NCBI RefSeq assembly: GCF_014164775.1
Contig: NZ_JACJGB010000012.1
Coordinates: 1 to 64,000, forward strand
Length of the DNA stretch: 64,000 bases
Direction of reading: 5' to 3'
Origin: Tessaracoccus sp. MC1679
GTDB lineage: Bacteria; Actinomycetota; Actinomycetes; Propionibacteriales; Propionibacteriaceae
The notes beneath the pieces were generated by a model. The model was not told the DNA's origin. It ran no database searches and saw nothing but the letters and a program-made list of their open reading frames with translations. Positions 8,477-16,269 of this stretch are shown here, in pieces; position 1 is the stretch's first letter, and each line of letters starts with the position of its first letter. Position numbers and translations under genes: made by a program.

Positions 8477-9018
8477 TGGGCGGTGGGCTTGAGATCGCGC
8501 CGGTAATGGAATAGTTCCTCGCACTGTCCTGCGGGCGTGGTCCCGACGGCTCGCTCGACCTCACGGAACCCTGCGTTCGTCAAGCACCGCTGGGAGGCCT
8601 TGTTCTCCAGGAGCGTGCGTGCTGTCAAGGTTCGCAGTCCACTGTTGCGTGCGAAGCGCGATGCCAACTCCAGGCCCCGACGAGCGTGCCCTGCTCCCCG
8701 CGCATCCGGATGAATCCAGAACTCGACCTCGGCGGCCTGGGAGCTGACGTCGAAGAGCACCAAGGAGCCCACAAACCGGTCCGTCTCGGCGTCGGCAAGT
8801 GCGAGGACTGCCAGCGTGCCGGACGACAGACCCTCAGCAACCTCGTCACGGATCATCCGTCGCACGGACTCGGGGGTGTAGTCGGGCTCGGGCAGGTGGC
8901 CGAAGCGCCGCACAGCTTCATCCTTGGTGCCGGCTGCATACGTGTCTGCGTCCAGCTCTGAGAGGGGGCGTAGGCGAGTGTTCTCAAAGGTGATCGGAAG
9001 GGTGGTGGCATCCAGCAT
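8464..9018 (-). CDS. GNAT-family N-acetyltransferase
   Basis: A 184-residue acetyltransferase of the RimJ/RimL type. Visible elements are an N-terminal TRLRPLSELDADTYA strand-helix, a beta-rich centre (FVGSLVLFDVSSQAAEVEFWIHP), the acetyl-CoA loop region DARGAGHARRGLELASRFA (a variant of Q/RxxGxG/A), and NKASQRCLTNAGFREVE. The substrate (ribosomal protein N-terminus, an amine drug or a metabolite) cannot be told. It is the first gene of a pair with the frameshifted GNAT and is divergent from a TetR gene, which suggests inducible expression. Confidence 0.85.
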   Translation of the reverse strand: MLDATTLPITFENTRLRPLSELDADTYAAGTKDEAVRRFGHLPEPDYTPESVRRMIRDEVAEGLSSGTLAVLALADAETDRFVGSLVLFDVSSQAAEVEFWIHPDARGAGHARRGLELASRFARNSGLRTLTARTLLENKASQRCLTNAGFREVERAVGTTPAGQCEELFHYRRDLKPTAQCRW

Positions 9019-9077
9019 GCGCTAAACCTAACATAGAATGGATAGCTAACTGAAGCGTGTTTGGTTAGGCTGGTGGG
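9019..9077. promoter_or_regulatory. Divergent promoter region, GNAT genes and tetR
   Basis: This 59-bp AT-richer gap separates the leftward GNAT operon from the rightward TetR gene. It contains CCTAAC near its left edge and GTTAGG near its right edge, an inverted pair about 35 bp apart, and TATGTT/TAGGTT strings that could serve as -10 elements on the minus strand. TetR binding here is inferred from gene order; the repeat is short and weak. Confidence 0.35.
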
Positions 9078-9674
9078 GTGAGCTACTGGGAACACCGCAA
9101 ACCTGTGCGACGCCTCCGCGCAGTGGACATCGTGGAGGTTGCGAGGGCATCGGTGAGGCTGCTGGACGAAGGCGGGTTGAGGGCCCTCACCCTGCGATCT
9201 GTGGCGCAACAGGTGGGTGTCGCTCCAGCCAGCCTGTACTCCCGCGTCGAATCCGTCGACGATCTGTTCGACCTCGCCCTCGACACAGCGCTTGCAGACG
9301 ATCGCGTGATGTCCGAGTCGATCCGCAACGCCGACCTGCCTGCCCTGATGCACGCCTTCTTCGCGCACCTCACGACCCACCGGTGGGCCGGTCAGGTCAT
9401 CGGTATGCGCGCTCCCAGGGGCCCGGCGTACCTGGCCCTTTCCGAGCGGATGTGCGTCCTGCTCGAACAAGCGGGTACCCCGGATCCGCTGGGAACTGCC
9501 TACCGATTGTCCAACCTGGTGATTGGCGCCTCGCTGACCGCACCCATGGCGTCTGACGAGAAGCGCGTCGCCATTGACCCTGACCAAGCTCCTACCTATG
9601 CGCGGCTCCACGCGACGCACCACATCAGCCCACGCGAGATTCTCTCCGACGGCATCACGGCACTCCTGTCGTGA
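9078..9674 (+). CDS. TetR-family transcriptional regulator
   Basis: 198 residues from GTG 9078. The N-terminal HTH reads IVEVARASVRLLDEGGLRAL then VAQQVGVAPASLYSRVESVDDL, the TetR pattern; the C-terminal part resembles the TetR_C domain of tetracycline-type repressors. It is divergent from two acetyltransferase genes, its likely targets, and its 3' end overlaps the convergent AraC-type gene by 20 bp, so the modules have been packed together. Confidence 0.85.
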   Translation: MSYWEHRKPVRRLRAVDIVEVARASVRLLDEGGLRALTLRSVAQQVGVAPASLYSRVESVDDLFDLALDTALADDRVMSESIRNADLPALMHAFFAHLTTHRWAGQVIGMRAPRGPAYLALSERMCVLLEQAGTPDPLGTAYRLSNLVIGASLTAPMASDEKRVAIDPDQAPTYARLHATHHISPREILSDGITALLS

Positions 9675-10134
9675 GGGGGCCTTTTGATTCGGGGCTGCCC
9701 TGCGTTGCTGATGGCCACGGGCTGGTCTCCGTGAGAGTGCGCCCAATCGCAGTGCGCCGATATTCGGACGGGCTGATCCCGACGATGTCGGTGAACTGCC
9801 GTGCGGCATGCCCACGGCTGCGCCACCCGACTTTTGTCATGGCGACGCCGATTGGAAGATCAGTCTCGACCAGGAGCTCAGCCAGCCGATGGGCCCGAAT
9901 GTGAGCCAGGTACCGCACGGGCGGCATCCCGAATCGTTGTGTGAACGCTCTGCCCAGCTGTGACACCGAGAGGTGAACCAGCGCGGCAAGGTCACGGAGC
10001 CGCCAATCCCGTTGAGGTGCTTCTGCGAGCAGCCGCGCTGCCAGTTCTGTGGATGTTTCACCGGAACGGTGCTCCGTGGCACTCCTAGCTGTTGACGTGT
10101 AGCGGCAGGCCTGGTGCCGCGCAGCGATGGTCAT
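9655..10134 (-). CDS. AraC-family helix-turn-helix protein in the erm operon
   Basis: About 159 residues from ATG 10134. The C-terminal part is a double-HTH AraC domain: DWRLRDLAALVHLSVSQLGRAF, FGMPPVRYLAHIRAHRLAELL, then a second HTH in VGWRSRGHAARQFTDIVGIS with the SPSEYRR end. No N-terminal ligand-binding domain is present, as in short MarA/SoxS-like activators. The start is fixed by an ATGA overlap with the erm stop, so the two genes are translationally coupled. A much longer open frame upstream is the antisense shadow of erm. Its target is unknown. Confidence 0.8.
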   Translation of the reverse strand: MTIAARHQACRYTSTARSATEHRSGETSTELAARLLAEAPQRDWRLRDLAALVHLSVSQLGRAFTQRFGMPPVRYLAHIRAHRLAELLVETDLPIGVAMTKVGWRSRGHAARQFTDIVGISPSEYRRTAIGRTLTETSPWPSATQGSPESKGPLTTGVP

Positions 10135-10961
10135 CGACGGCGCCTCCTCGACTTCACCTGCTGCGTCTGCGCACGGTGTGCAGGCGGTGAAGAACCGGTG
10201 GTCTTGAACAAGTCCACCCATGCCTCGACGGGCAGGTCCTTCGGGAGTCCTGCAGCGGTCATGCCGTGGCGTGTCAGCCACGCCTGTGCGGTCTGTGGTG
10301 ACCCGAGTGAGGCGGTGCGCGCGAGGATTTGGGCCAGCCCGCGGCCGGGGCCGGTGTAGACGCGGTGGACCAGGGCATGGAACTGGCGTCGCCGTGTCGG
10401 GGACAGCAGCGGATGTTCGCGACGGTGGATGGTGAGGATTCCGCCGTCGACTCCCGGACGCGGGGTGAACGCGCGAGCGGGAACACGACTGTGCAGCGTG
10501 AACTCGAACCAAGGCGCCCATTGCGCCGTCATCATCGTGGCACCGCCGACACCCGCTCTGCGCCGCGCGACTTCCCATTGCACGAGCACGATTGCATCGG
10601 TCCATGCCGGGGAGTGCACGATGCGGCGCAGTATGGCCGTGGTCTGGTGAAACGGCAGGTTGCCGACGAGCACATGCGCAGATGTTGGAAGCCGGTAGGT
10701 CAGGAAGTCGTCGGCGACGACCTCCACGTGCGACGGGAGCCGTTGGGCCAAGCGTCGGGCGAGCCGGGTGTCGATCTCGACGGCTGTGACTGGTCGCCCG
10801 AGCTGGGCCAGCGGGGTGGTGAGTGCTCCGTCACCGGGGCCGATCTCGATGATCGGGCCATCGGTGGCGGTCACGAGCCGTGTGATCGTGGCGATGGTGG
10901 ATGGGTCAGTCAGGAAGTTCTGGCCGTGCTCATGACGGCCACCTTGATAGGTAGGCACTGT
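10131..10961 (-). CDS. erm: Erm-family 23S rRNA adenine-N6 methyltransferase
   Basis: About 276 residues. The family dimethylates A2058 (E. coli numbering) of 23S rRNA, giving macrolide-lincosamide-streptogramin B resistance. Motifs: GRHEHGQNFL at the start, SAM motif EIGPGDGALTTPL, and catalytic NLPFH in VLVGNLPFHQTTAIL; the Arg-rich C-terminal tail is typical of actinobacterial Erm proteins. It resembles Erm(X) in layout but is clearly divergent, so the class is left open. GTG 10961 is chosen over GTG 10991 because GGAGC precedes it and because VPTYQGGRHEHGQ aligns with Erm(X) starts. It is preceded by a leader peptide and attenuator and followed by a coupled AraC-type gene. Confidence 0.9.
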   Translation of the reverse strand, partial: TVPTYQGGRHEHGQNFLTDPSTIATITRLVTATDGPIIEIGPGDGALTTPLAQLGRPVTAVEIDTRLARRLAQRLPSHVEVVADDFLTYRLPTSAHVLVGNLPFHQTTAILRRIVHSPAWTDAIVLVQWEVARRRAGVGGATMMTAQWAPWFEFTLHSRVPARAFTPRPGVDGGILTIHRREHPLLSPTRRRQFHALVHRVYTGPGRGLAQILARTASLGSPQTAQAWLTRHGMTAAGLPKDLPVEAWVDLFKTTGSSPPAHRAQTQQVKSRRRRR

Positions 10962-10970
10962 TTGCTCCGT

Positions 10971-11038
10971 GGTTGTTGCGGAGCCGGGCACGCTGAAAGA
11001 GCCGCCCGGCCGTGATCACCGGGGCGGGAGCAACAACC
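10971..11038 (-). promoter_or_regulatory. erm translational attenuator hairpin
   Basis: Between leader peptide and erm, GGTTGTTGC (10971-10979) pairs perfectly with GCAACAACC (11030-11038); an inner stem (CCGCCC 11002-11007 with GGGCGG 11022-11027) lies inside. The outer stem sits immediately upstream of the erm ribosome binding site, the position of the sequestering stem in macrolide-inducible erm leaders. The alternate conformation was not worked out. Confidence 0.65.
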
Positions 11039-11059
11039 TGTGGAGGGTGCTCGCCGCTG

Positions 11060-11104
11060 TTAGCGGCTGCGCAGACGCAGCGAAGCAGTGCCGTAGAACA
11101 ACAT
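11060..11104 (-). CDS. erm leader peptide
   Basis: A 14-codon ORF, MLFYGTASLRLRSR, about 100 bp upstream of erm on the same strand. The LRLR run is an R-L-R stalling motif at which macrolide-bound ribosomes arrest, as in ErmD-type leaders; from memory the Erm(X) leader has a very similar GTAFLRLR sequence. Stalling would open the downstream hairpin and expose the erm ribosome binding site. The ORF is too short for routine gene calling. Confidence 0.75.
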   Translation of the reverse strand: MLFYGTASLRLRSR

Positions 11105-11338
11105 GCCCACCAGCGTAGGTGACCCCGCTGCCGGTCAGCGACTCAATATCCCGTCTCTGCTCAAAGACGCGGAGATCCGTATCAATGCTGGCCAGTACGA
11201 ATCCCGAGCTAACCCACGGCCGCAGAGCCTCGGCATCATCGAGATTCGTTTCATGAGAGACCTCGACAGATCTGCCACGCCTCTTGCAGATCGAGGTTGG
11301 GAGGCTGCTGGCTCACCTGTGTGACGACTAGGTGAGGG

Positions 11339-11627
11339 GTGGTGTGGGTGACGGTGTCGATGCGGGTGATGTCGGCTGGCGATGGCTACAAGTACCTGCT
11401 GCGCACGGTGGCGGCTGGTGATGGTGACCGGTCGCTGTCGACTCCGTTGACCCGTTACTACGCCGAGGCGGGCACCCCGCCGGGGCGTTGGCTCGGTTCC
11501 GGCGTCACCGGCCTGGGGCACGGTGAACTTGCCCCGGGTGCGCAGGTGTCGGAGGCGCAACTTCAGTTGCTGGTGGGGATGGGGCGGGATCCGGTCACGG
11601 GTGATCCGTTGGGGCGGGCGTATCCGG
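11339..11627 (+). pseudogene. MobF/TrwC-type relaxase, N-terminal fragment
   Basis: About 96 codons of the start of a TrwC/TraI-like conjugative relaxase: SMRVMSAGDGYKYLLRTV, then LSTPLTRYYAEAGTPPGRWL and GRDPVTGDPLGRAYP, the conserved opening of actinobacterial MobF proteins (normally over 1000 residues). The frame runs straight into the left end of IS copy B at 11628. The catalytic region beyond this and the helicase domain are missing from the window. The start is uncertain: GTG 11339 or an in-frame GTG shortly after. Confidence 0.85.
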
Positions 11628-11679
11628 TGTCAAGTGTCGGGTTTGATGGAGGCATCCAAGTCACGAAGGAGGGCATCGG

Positions 11680-12000
11680 ATGCCAGCACTACGGAAGTAT
11701 CCCGACGAGTTGCGTGAGCGGGCGATCCGGCTCACATTGGAGGCGAGGAAGGACCCGGCGACACGGCTGGGGGCGATCCGCCGGATCGGGGAGCAGCTAG
11801 GGATCAACTCGGAGACGCTACGCGGCTGGGTGTCCCAGGCAGAGGTCGACGAGGGTACCCGGCCGGGCACCACGACCTCGGACGCGCAGCGGCTGGTTGA
11901 GCTTGAGCGGGAAGTGCGCGAGCTGCGTCGGGCCAACCACATCTTGAAGACCTCGGCGGCTTTCTTCGCGGCGGAGCTCGACCGCCCCAACCCCAGGTAG
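11680..12000 (+). CDS. IS3-family transposase OrfA (copy B)
   Basis: Protein identical to OrfA at 55-375: 106 residues, N-terminal helix-turn-helix and C-terminal leucine-zipper-like helix. See that entry for motifs. Confidence 0.9.
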   Translation: MPALRKYPDELRERAIRLTLEARKDPATRLGAIRRIGEQLGINSETLRGWVSQAEVDEGTRPGTTTSDAQRLVELEREVRELRRANHILKTSAAFFAAELDRPNPR

Positions 12001-12185
12001 TCGCCTACATCGACGCCCATCGCCATGACGTGGTCGATGGGCGCGAGGTCGGGGTCGAGCCGATCTGTCAGGTCCTCACCGAGGCCGGCGCCAAGATCGC
12101 CCCGTCGACGTACTACTCCGCCCGGTCGCGGCCACCCTCGCCGCGCGCGGTGCGCGATGAGGAGTAGAGGGTCGAGATCGCCCGC

Positions 12186-13013
12186 GTGCACCGCGACAAC
12201 TACGGCGTGTACGGGGTGCGCAAGGTCCATGCGCAGCTGGTTCGCGAGGGCATCGCCGGGCACGCCTGCCACCCGACGGGCTCCGGCCTGATCGCACGAT
12301 GCACCACCCGTCGGCTGATGCGCGAGCTGGGGTTACGCGGCCTGATCCGCTCGAAGAGCCCCCGCACCACCCAGCCCGGCAACGGGCCGGACCTGCGCCC
12401 CGACCTGGTCGAGCGCCAGTTCCGCGCCGACACGCCGAACCAGCTGTGGGTCGCCGATATCACCTATGTGCGCACCTTCGCCGGCTGGGTCTACGTCTCC
12501 TTCGTCCTCGACGTGTTCTCCCGCCGCATCGTGGGCTGGCAGGTCTCCACCAGCTTGCGCACCGATCTGGCCCTCGACGCCCTCGAGATGGGCCTGTGGA
12601 CCCGGGCCCGCGACGGACACGACACCAGCCAGCTCGTCCACCACTCCGACAGAGGAACCCAATACGTGGCCATCCGCTACACCGAACGGCTCGCCGAGGC
12701 AGGAGCAGTCGCCTCGGTCGGCTCCCGCGGCGACTCCTACGACAACGCCATGGCCGAGGCCCTCAACTCCCTGTTCAAGGGCGAACTCGTCCGCAATCGC
12801 GGCCCCTGGCGCTCGATCGACGACCTCGAGATCGCGGTGGTCGAATGGGTCCACTGGTACAACCATCGGCGCCTCCACGGAGAGATCGGCCTGATCCCAC
12901 CCGTCGAATACGAGACCGCCCACTACAGCGCCAGAGCACACACGACGGCCAGCACCCAGCCCTTCAACGAGCCCGAGCGTGCAATCCATGCCTCCATCAA
13001 AGCCGGAACTTGA
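12186..13013 (+). CDS. IS3-family transposase OrfB catalytic part (copy B)
   Basis: Identical to the copy A OrfB except for Asn instead of Asp near the C-terminus (QPFNEPERA against QPFDEPERA). The DDE motifs are intact, and the same in-frame TAG (12165-12167) separates this part from the OrfB N-terminal frame that opens at 12000. The shared stop codon shows that the stop arose before the element was duplicated. Confidence 0.85.
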   Translation: MHRDNYGVYGVRKVHAQLVREGIAGHACHPTGSGLIARCTTRRLMRELGLRGLIRSKSPRTTQPGNGPDLRPDLVERQFRADTPNQLWVADITYVRTFAGWVYVSFVLDVFSRRIVGWQVSTSLRTDLALDALEMGLWTRARDGHDTSQLVHHSDRGTQYVAIRYTERLAEAGAVASVGSRGDSYDNAMAEALNSLFKGELVRNRGPWRSIDDLEIAVVEWVHWYNHRRLHGEIGLIPPVEYETAHYSARAHTTASTQPFNEPERAIHASIKAGT

Positions 13014-13015
13014 CA

Positions 13016-13589
13016 GAGGCAGGTGGTGTTCCTGTCCCTGCAAGGGGTCCAGTTCAACCGCGACACCCCCCACCACCAGGTCGAGGCCTACCTGAAAGCC
13101 ACCCAGGCGCCGTACACGATGCTGCGGCCCAACTTCTTCATGCAGAACCTGTCAAGCACCTACGCCGCCGACATCGCCCGCCACAGCGAGATCCGGGTCC
13201 CGGCCGGCAGATCCCGCACCGCGTTCATCGACGCCCGCGACATCGGCTCTGTCGCCGCGGCGGTGTTCACGGAACCCGGACACGACCGCAAGGCCTACAC
13301 ACTGTCCGGGGAACAGTCCCTCAGCTACACCGATGTCGCCCAGATCATGAGCCGCGTCCTCGGCCGGCCCATCACCTACACCCGCCCCACCGAACACGAG
13401 TACCTCGCCCAGCTCGCCGCCGACGGCCGACCAGCCGACTACATCTCGGTCCAGAAGATGATCTACCGCGTGGTGCGCCTCAACGCCTCCGCCGCCCCCA
13501 ACCGGAGCATCCGGCGACTCACCGGCAGCCCAGCCACCCGCTTCGACCGGTTCGTCAACGACCACCGCGACCTCTGGCAACCCATCTAG
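13016..13589 (+). pseudogene. NmrA/SDR-family NAD(P)-binding protein, 5'-truncated
   Basis: About 190 codons of the C-terminal two thirds of an NmrA-like atypical short-chain dehydrogenase: VVFLSLQGVQFNRDTPHHQVE, APYTMLRPNFFMQNLS, RTAFIDARDIGSVAAAVF, YTLSGEQSLSYTDVAQIM. The N-terminal Rossmann glycine motif is missing because IS copy B ends directly before this sequence. GTG 13023 could restart translation but would not give a normal enzyme. A weak stem with AGACCCCC and GGGGGAGTCT lies after the stop. Confidence 0.82.
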
Positions 13590-13741
13590 GCCGTAGAAAC
13601 AGCAAGACCCCCTGATCCACGGGAGTGGGGGAGTCTGCACCACCAAACATAGATGATCCAGATCCTGGAACTCCAGCGAGCCACCCGCCCAGAGACGCCC
13701 CCGCGGCCGCTCACCGTTTCGCGGGCGGAGGAGGGCATCGA

Positions 13742-14581
13742 TCACGTGTCGCGTTGGTGTGCCTCGGTGATGCGTGTGATGAAGTCGTTGACCCACCCCA
13801 CGGCTTCCTCGGCGCTGGCCAGAACATCGAGCCCCTCGGCGGCCGCGACGTACAGGTCGCCCCACCCCTCACCCACGGTCAGGGTCGGGGGCCACTGCTG
13901 CTGCTGTCGGTAGACGAACAGCCGCTGACACGTCGAAGCGATCTGTCTCAAGTCGAGCTCCTCTCCGGCATCTAGCAGCTGGAGATCGACCAGGTCGCGG
14001 GCCCGGTCGCTGCCCGGGGAGGAGACTGCGTGCAGCTTCTGGGCGACCTGATGGTCGGCGCGCATCACCGGGACCGGGCGGGGGACCGGCAGTCCGACCT
14101 CAGTGAACAGCACGACCAGATCGTCGGCGAGCCTGTACTCGGGCTCGTCACTGTCGCCGATCTCGTTGTGGCCCAGTTCGAACCTCGCTGTGCACCATGA
14201 CTGTCCCCGGTAGGCGAGCCTCACATCGAAGGGCTGCATCACATACCCCGCCGGCACCCCGAAAGGACTGGGTGCGGCACGCTCGACCAGACGCCCCGTG
14301 AAGCCAGCCCACCCTGCAGCCAGTGACTCCTCGAAGTCGGCGCGGAACTGATCCAGCGACGCGACCCTGGCGGCGTCCAGGTCGCGGGTGAACCGAGAGG
14401 CCAGACCGAAACGCAGTGCCATCGCACTGCCGCCCTTGATCGCACCCTCAGGGAGCATCTGGCCCACGACCACCAGCGACATCGTGACACGACGCCGCTG
14501 GACCGCCGCCTCAGCTCCCTGCAGGTTCCGCAGCCGCTGATCCAGCGACTGCCTGTTGCGTGGCGGGGTCGTCCACCTCAC
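13742..14581 (-). CDS. AbiEii-type nucleotidyltransferase toxin (module 1)
   Basis: About 279 residues from GTG 14581, which overlaps the antitoxin stop as GTGA. It matches the AbiEii/AbiGii nucleotidyltransferase family: an early AIKGGSAMALRFGLASRFTRDLDAAR block carries the nucleotidyltransferase GG/S and DxD-like residues, and VMRADHQVAQKLHAVSSPGSDRARDLVDL contains the family KLHA motif. AbiEii toxins act as GTP-preferring nucleotidyltransferases in type IV toxin-antitoxin systems that stop growth on phage infection or stabilise plasmids. The longer upstream ORF is antisense or out-of-frame sequence. Confidence 0.85.
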   Translation of the reverse strand: MRWTTPPRNRQSLDQRLRNLQGAEAAVQRRRVTMSLVVVGQMLPEGAIKGGSAMALRFGLASRFTRDLDAARVASLDQFRADFEESLAAGWAGFTGRLVERAAPSPFGVPAGYVMQPFDVRLAYRGQSWCTARFELGHNEIGDSDEPEYRLADDLVVLFTEVGLPVPRPVPVMRADHQVAQKLHAVSSPGSDRARDLVDLQLLDAGEELDLRQIASTCQRLFVYRQQQQWPPTLTVGEGWGDLYVAAAEGLDVLASAEEAVGWVNDFITRITEAHQRDT

Positions 14582-15123
14582 GAGGTCAACCCCTCCCGGA
14601 CACGGGTCCACTCGGCGGTCGTCAACAGCCCTTCCGCGCGCGCCTGCTCGGCTGCTGCCAGGAGCCGGCCCGGTTCGATCCTCCCGCGGCACGCGAGGAT
14701 CGCAGCAGCGACGCTCTGCGACGCGATCCCCTCATACCAAGTCGTCGGCTCACCCTCCGCCACCCTGACGACGCGCATGAACGGCGGGAACCTGGTCCGG
14801 GTGCGTTTGGTGACCGCGACCATCACGTGTGCGGGGTTCACGTCCGCGAGCCCGCCATGAAGGGCCAGCACCGACTCGCCCCACAGAAAGGCGTCCTCGC
14901 CGGCTCGCAGCACCGCCTCCGCGTACTGGTCCAGGTCACCTGGGGGCATGTCGGTCACCCGATACAGCCCATAGGACACCGATTCGAGTCCGCTGTGCTC
15001 GGCCAGCTTCGGCAACTCACCCGGCGGAACGCCAGCCTCTGCGGCTCGCCGTGTCGTGACGAAGCCATGATTGCCAAACGCGATGTCACGCACCACATCC
15101 CTGTACCTCACATCACGCGTCAC
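14578..15123 (-). CDS. AbiEi-type antitoxin and autorepressor (module 1)
   Basis: About 181 residues from GTG 15123. The N-terminal winged-helix-like domain (FGNHGFVTTRRAAEAGVPPGELPKLA) followed by ESVSYGLYRVTDMP is the AbiEi_4 signature; the C-terminal part is the usual antitoxin domain. AbiEi proteins antagonise the toxin and repress their own promoter through inverted repeats. A 20-bp inverted repeat overlaps the promoter here. GTG 15123 is chosen because a -10-like TATAGT ends seven bases upstream, which would give a leaderless mRNA. Confidence 0.83.
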   Translation of the reverse strand: MTRDVRYRDVVRDIAFGNHGFVTTRRAAEAGVPPGELPKLAEHSGLESVSYGLYRVTDMPPGDLDQYAEAVLRAGEDAFLWGESVLALHGGLADVNPAHVMVAVTKRTRTRFPPFMRVVRVAEGEPTTWYEGIASQSVAAAILACRGRIEPGRLLAAAEQARAEGLLTTAEWTRVREGLTS

Positions 15124-15129
15124 GCCACA

Positions 15130-15150
15130 ACTATACCTTTTTAGGTAGAG
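15130..15150 (-). promoter_or_regulatory. abiE promoter and operator (module 1)
   Basis: CTATACCT-TTTT-AGGTAGAG (15131-15150) is an inverted repeat with one mismatch in eight. It overlaps TATAGT on the minus strand (15135-15130), a good -10 element placed seven bases before GTG 15123. Known AbiEi proteins autoregulate through inverted repeats at their promoters, which fits this site. Confidence 0.6.
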
Positions 15151-15585
15151 TTCCGCCACGCACCGCGGTCCTGACGATCGTGCGCACGCCGACGCGCTCC
15201 GTGCCCCTCACAGCGGTGTGGGCCAGAACCGCCGCCCGCAAAGTGACCGAACCCGGGCACACCACCCTCTGAACCATCGGCATAGGAACACGGGTGGCAG
15301 AATCACACATGCGGGCCCCCACCCCGCCCTCGCGTGCCAGACCGAAGGTGACCAGCACCACTGTCGGCTCACCGTCGGGACCCACACCACGAACGGCCAC
15401 ATGACGACCCGCCAGATCAGAGACTCGACCATCGAGCGCTACCGAGGGCCAAGACATGCCGCCATGCTAAACGCCACGCGCCAAGCCTTCGATCCGGGCC
15501 CGCACTCAGCATGTTCCCCAGGCAAACCAGCCACCCCATGCGCGGCATGAGCGAGCATGGCTGCTGTCGGCAGCAGAATGGGGTC
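15151..15585. other. Intergenic stretch, no convincing gene
   Basis: A 435-bp stretch between abiE module 1 and the kinase-like gene. The best open frame, leftward 15457-15131, encodes 108 residues (SDLAGRHVAVRGVGPDGEPT and onward) without a recognisable domain or ribosome binding site, and it ends inside the abiE operator, so I do not call it a gene. Confidence 0.4.
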
Positions 15586-16269
15586 ATGACCATGACCTTG
15601 CTCGAGGGTGAACCCGCTGCGGGGCCTTGGCGGGCCCTCGACACTGCCGAGCTGGTCAATCACGTTTTACAGGTGGCCGGGCAGCCGCTGGGTCGGCCGC
15701 AGATCGTTGCCGTGGACGGCAGGGGAGCCTCAGGTAAGTCGACGCTGGCTGCTGAGCTGAAGCGGGCCGTCGCCCGTTCTGCGGTCGTCCACACGGATGA
15801 CCTGGCCTGGCATGAGCCGTTCTTCGCCTGGGGGCATCTGCTGCGCGACGAGATCCTGGTGACACTGCACCGTGGGGAGGGTGTGCGGTTTCAGCCGCCG
15901 GCGTGGGGGCTGCATGGACGCGAAGGCGTGATCGAGGTTGCCGCGGAGGCGGACTTGGTCGTCATCGAGGGCGTCGGCGCAAGCCAACGCGAGTTCGAGC
16001 ACTTCGTTGATGCCTCGATCTGGGTGCAGTCGGACTTTCAGGAGGCCGAGCGGCGGGGGATCGCTCGCGACATGGCCGAGGGTGTGAACGGTGATCGCGA
16101 GCAGACGATCGCGTTCTGGCACGAGTGGATGGCACATGAAGTGCGGTTTCTTGCCGAGCAACGTCCGTGGGAGCGGGCCTGCCTGGTGGTTGCCGGTTCC
16201 CCAACCATCGACCTCGATGAGGGGCAGTTCGCCGTAGCGCCTGCACCTTCGAACAACCCGTGGCTCTGA
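15586..16269 (+). CDS. P-loop nucleoside-kinase-like protein
   Basis: About 227 residues from ATG 15586. Walker A is DGRGASGKSTLA, followed by VVHTDDLAWHEPFFAWGHLL and ADLVVIEGVGA, the layout of the uridine kinase/AAA_18 kinase family, in which the TDD segment binds substrate. FQEAERRGIARDM resembles the lid region. These proteins phosphorylate small molecules with ATP; the substrate here is unknown. An upstream ATG at 15511 is in frame but adds a Cys- and Met-rich stretch unlike the family. It is a single gene without an obvious partner. Confidence 0.75.
   Translation: MTMTLLEGEPAAGPWRALDTAELVNHVLQVAGQPLGRPQIVAVDGRGASGKSTLAAELKRAVARSAVVHTDDLAWHEPFFAWGHLLRDEILVTLHRGEGVRFQPPAWGLHGREGVIEVAAEADLVVIEGVGASQREFEHFVDASIWVQSDFQEAERRGIARDMAEGVNGDREQTIAFWHEWMAHEVRFLAEQRPWERACLVVAGSPTIDLDEGQFAVAPAPSNNPWL

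Larger units (their letters stand above)
11628..13015 (+). mobile_element. IS3-family insertion sequence, copy B
   Basis: The same element as at 3-1390, in the same orientation, with the same terminal repeats. The immediate flanks (CGG left, GAG right) show no 3-bp target duplication, and the genes on either side (MobF relaxase head, NmrA tail) are unrelated. This copy therefore sits at a rearrangement or deletion junction and did not simply insert into one gene. Together with copy A it brackets the resistance region. Confidence 0.93.

Noticed and set aside
11103-11338. Possible resolvase remnant on the minus strand between erm leader and relaxase
   Set aside because: A few residues (VLASIDTDLRVFEQRRDIES) look protein-like but no catalytic serine motif or long frame supports it.
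3-13015. Target-site duplication for the composite element
   Set aside because: The right flank of copy B (GAG) does not match the two visible left bases of copy A (GG), and the left flank is cut by the window.
12299-13615. Long rightward open frame (438 codons) across IS copy B into the NmrA remnant
   Set aside because: Arg/Pro-rich composition and overlap with real orfB and NmrA frames; it is a GC-driven shadow.
13603-13636. Stem after the NmrA remnant as a terminator
   Set aside because: The stem is bulged and not followed by a T-run.
15131-15457. 108-codon leftward open frame
   Set aside because: No domain or ribosome binding site, and it runs into the abiE operator.
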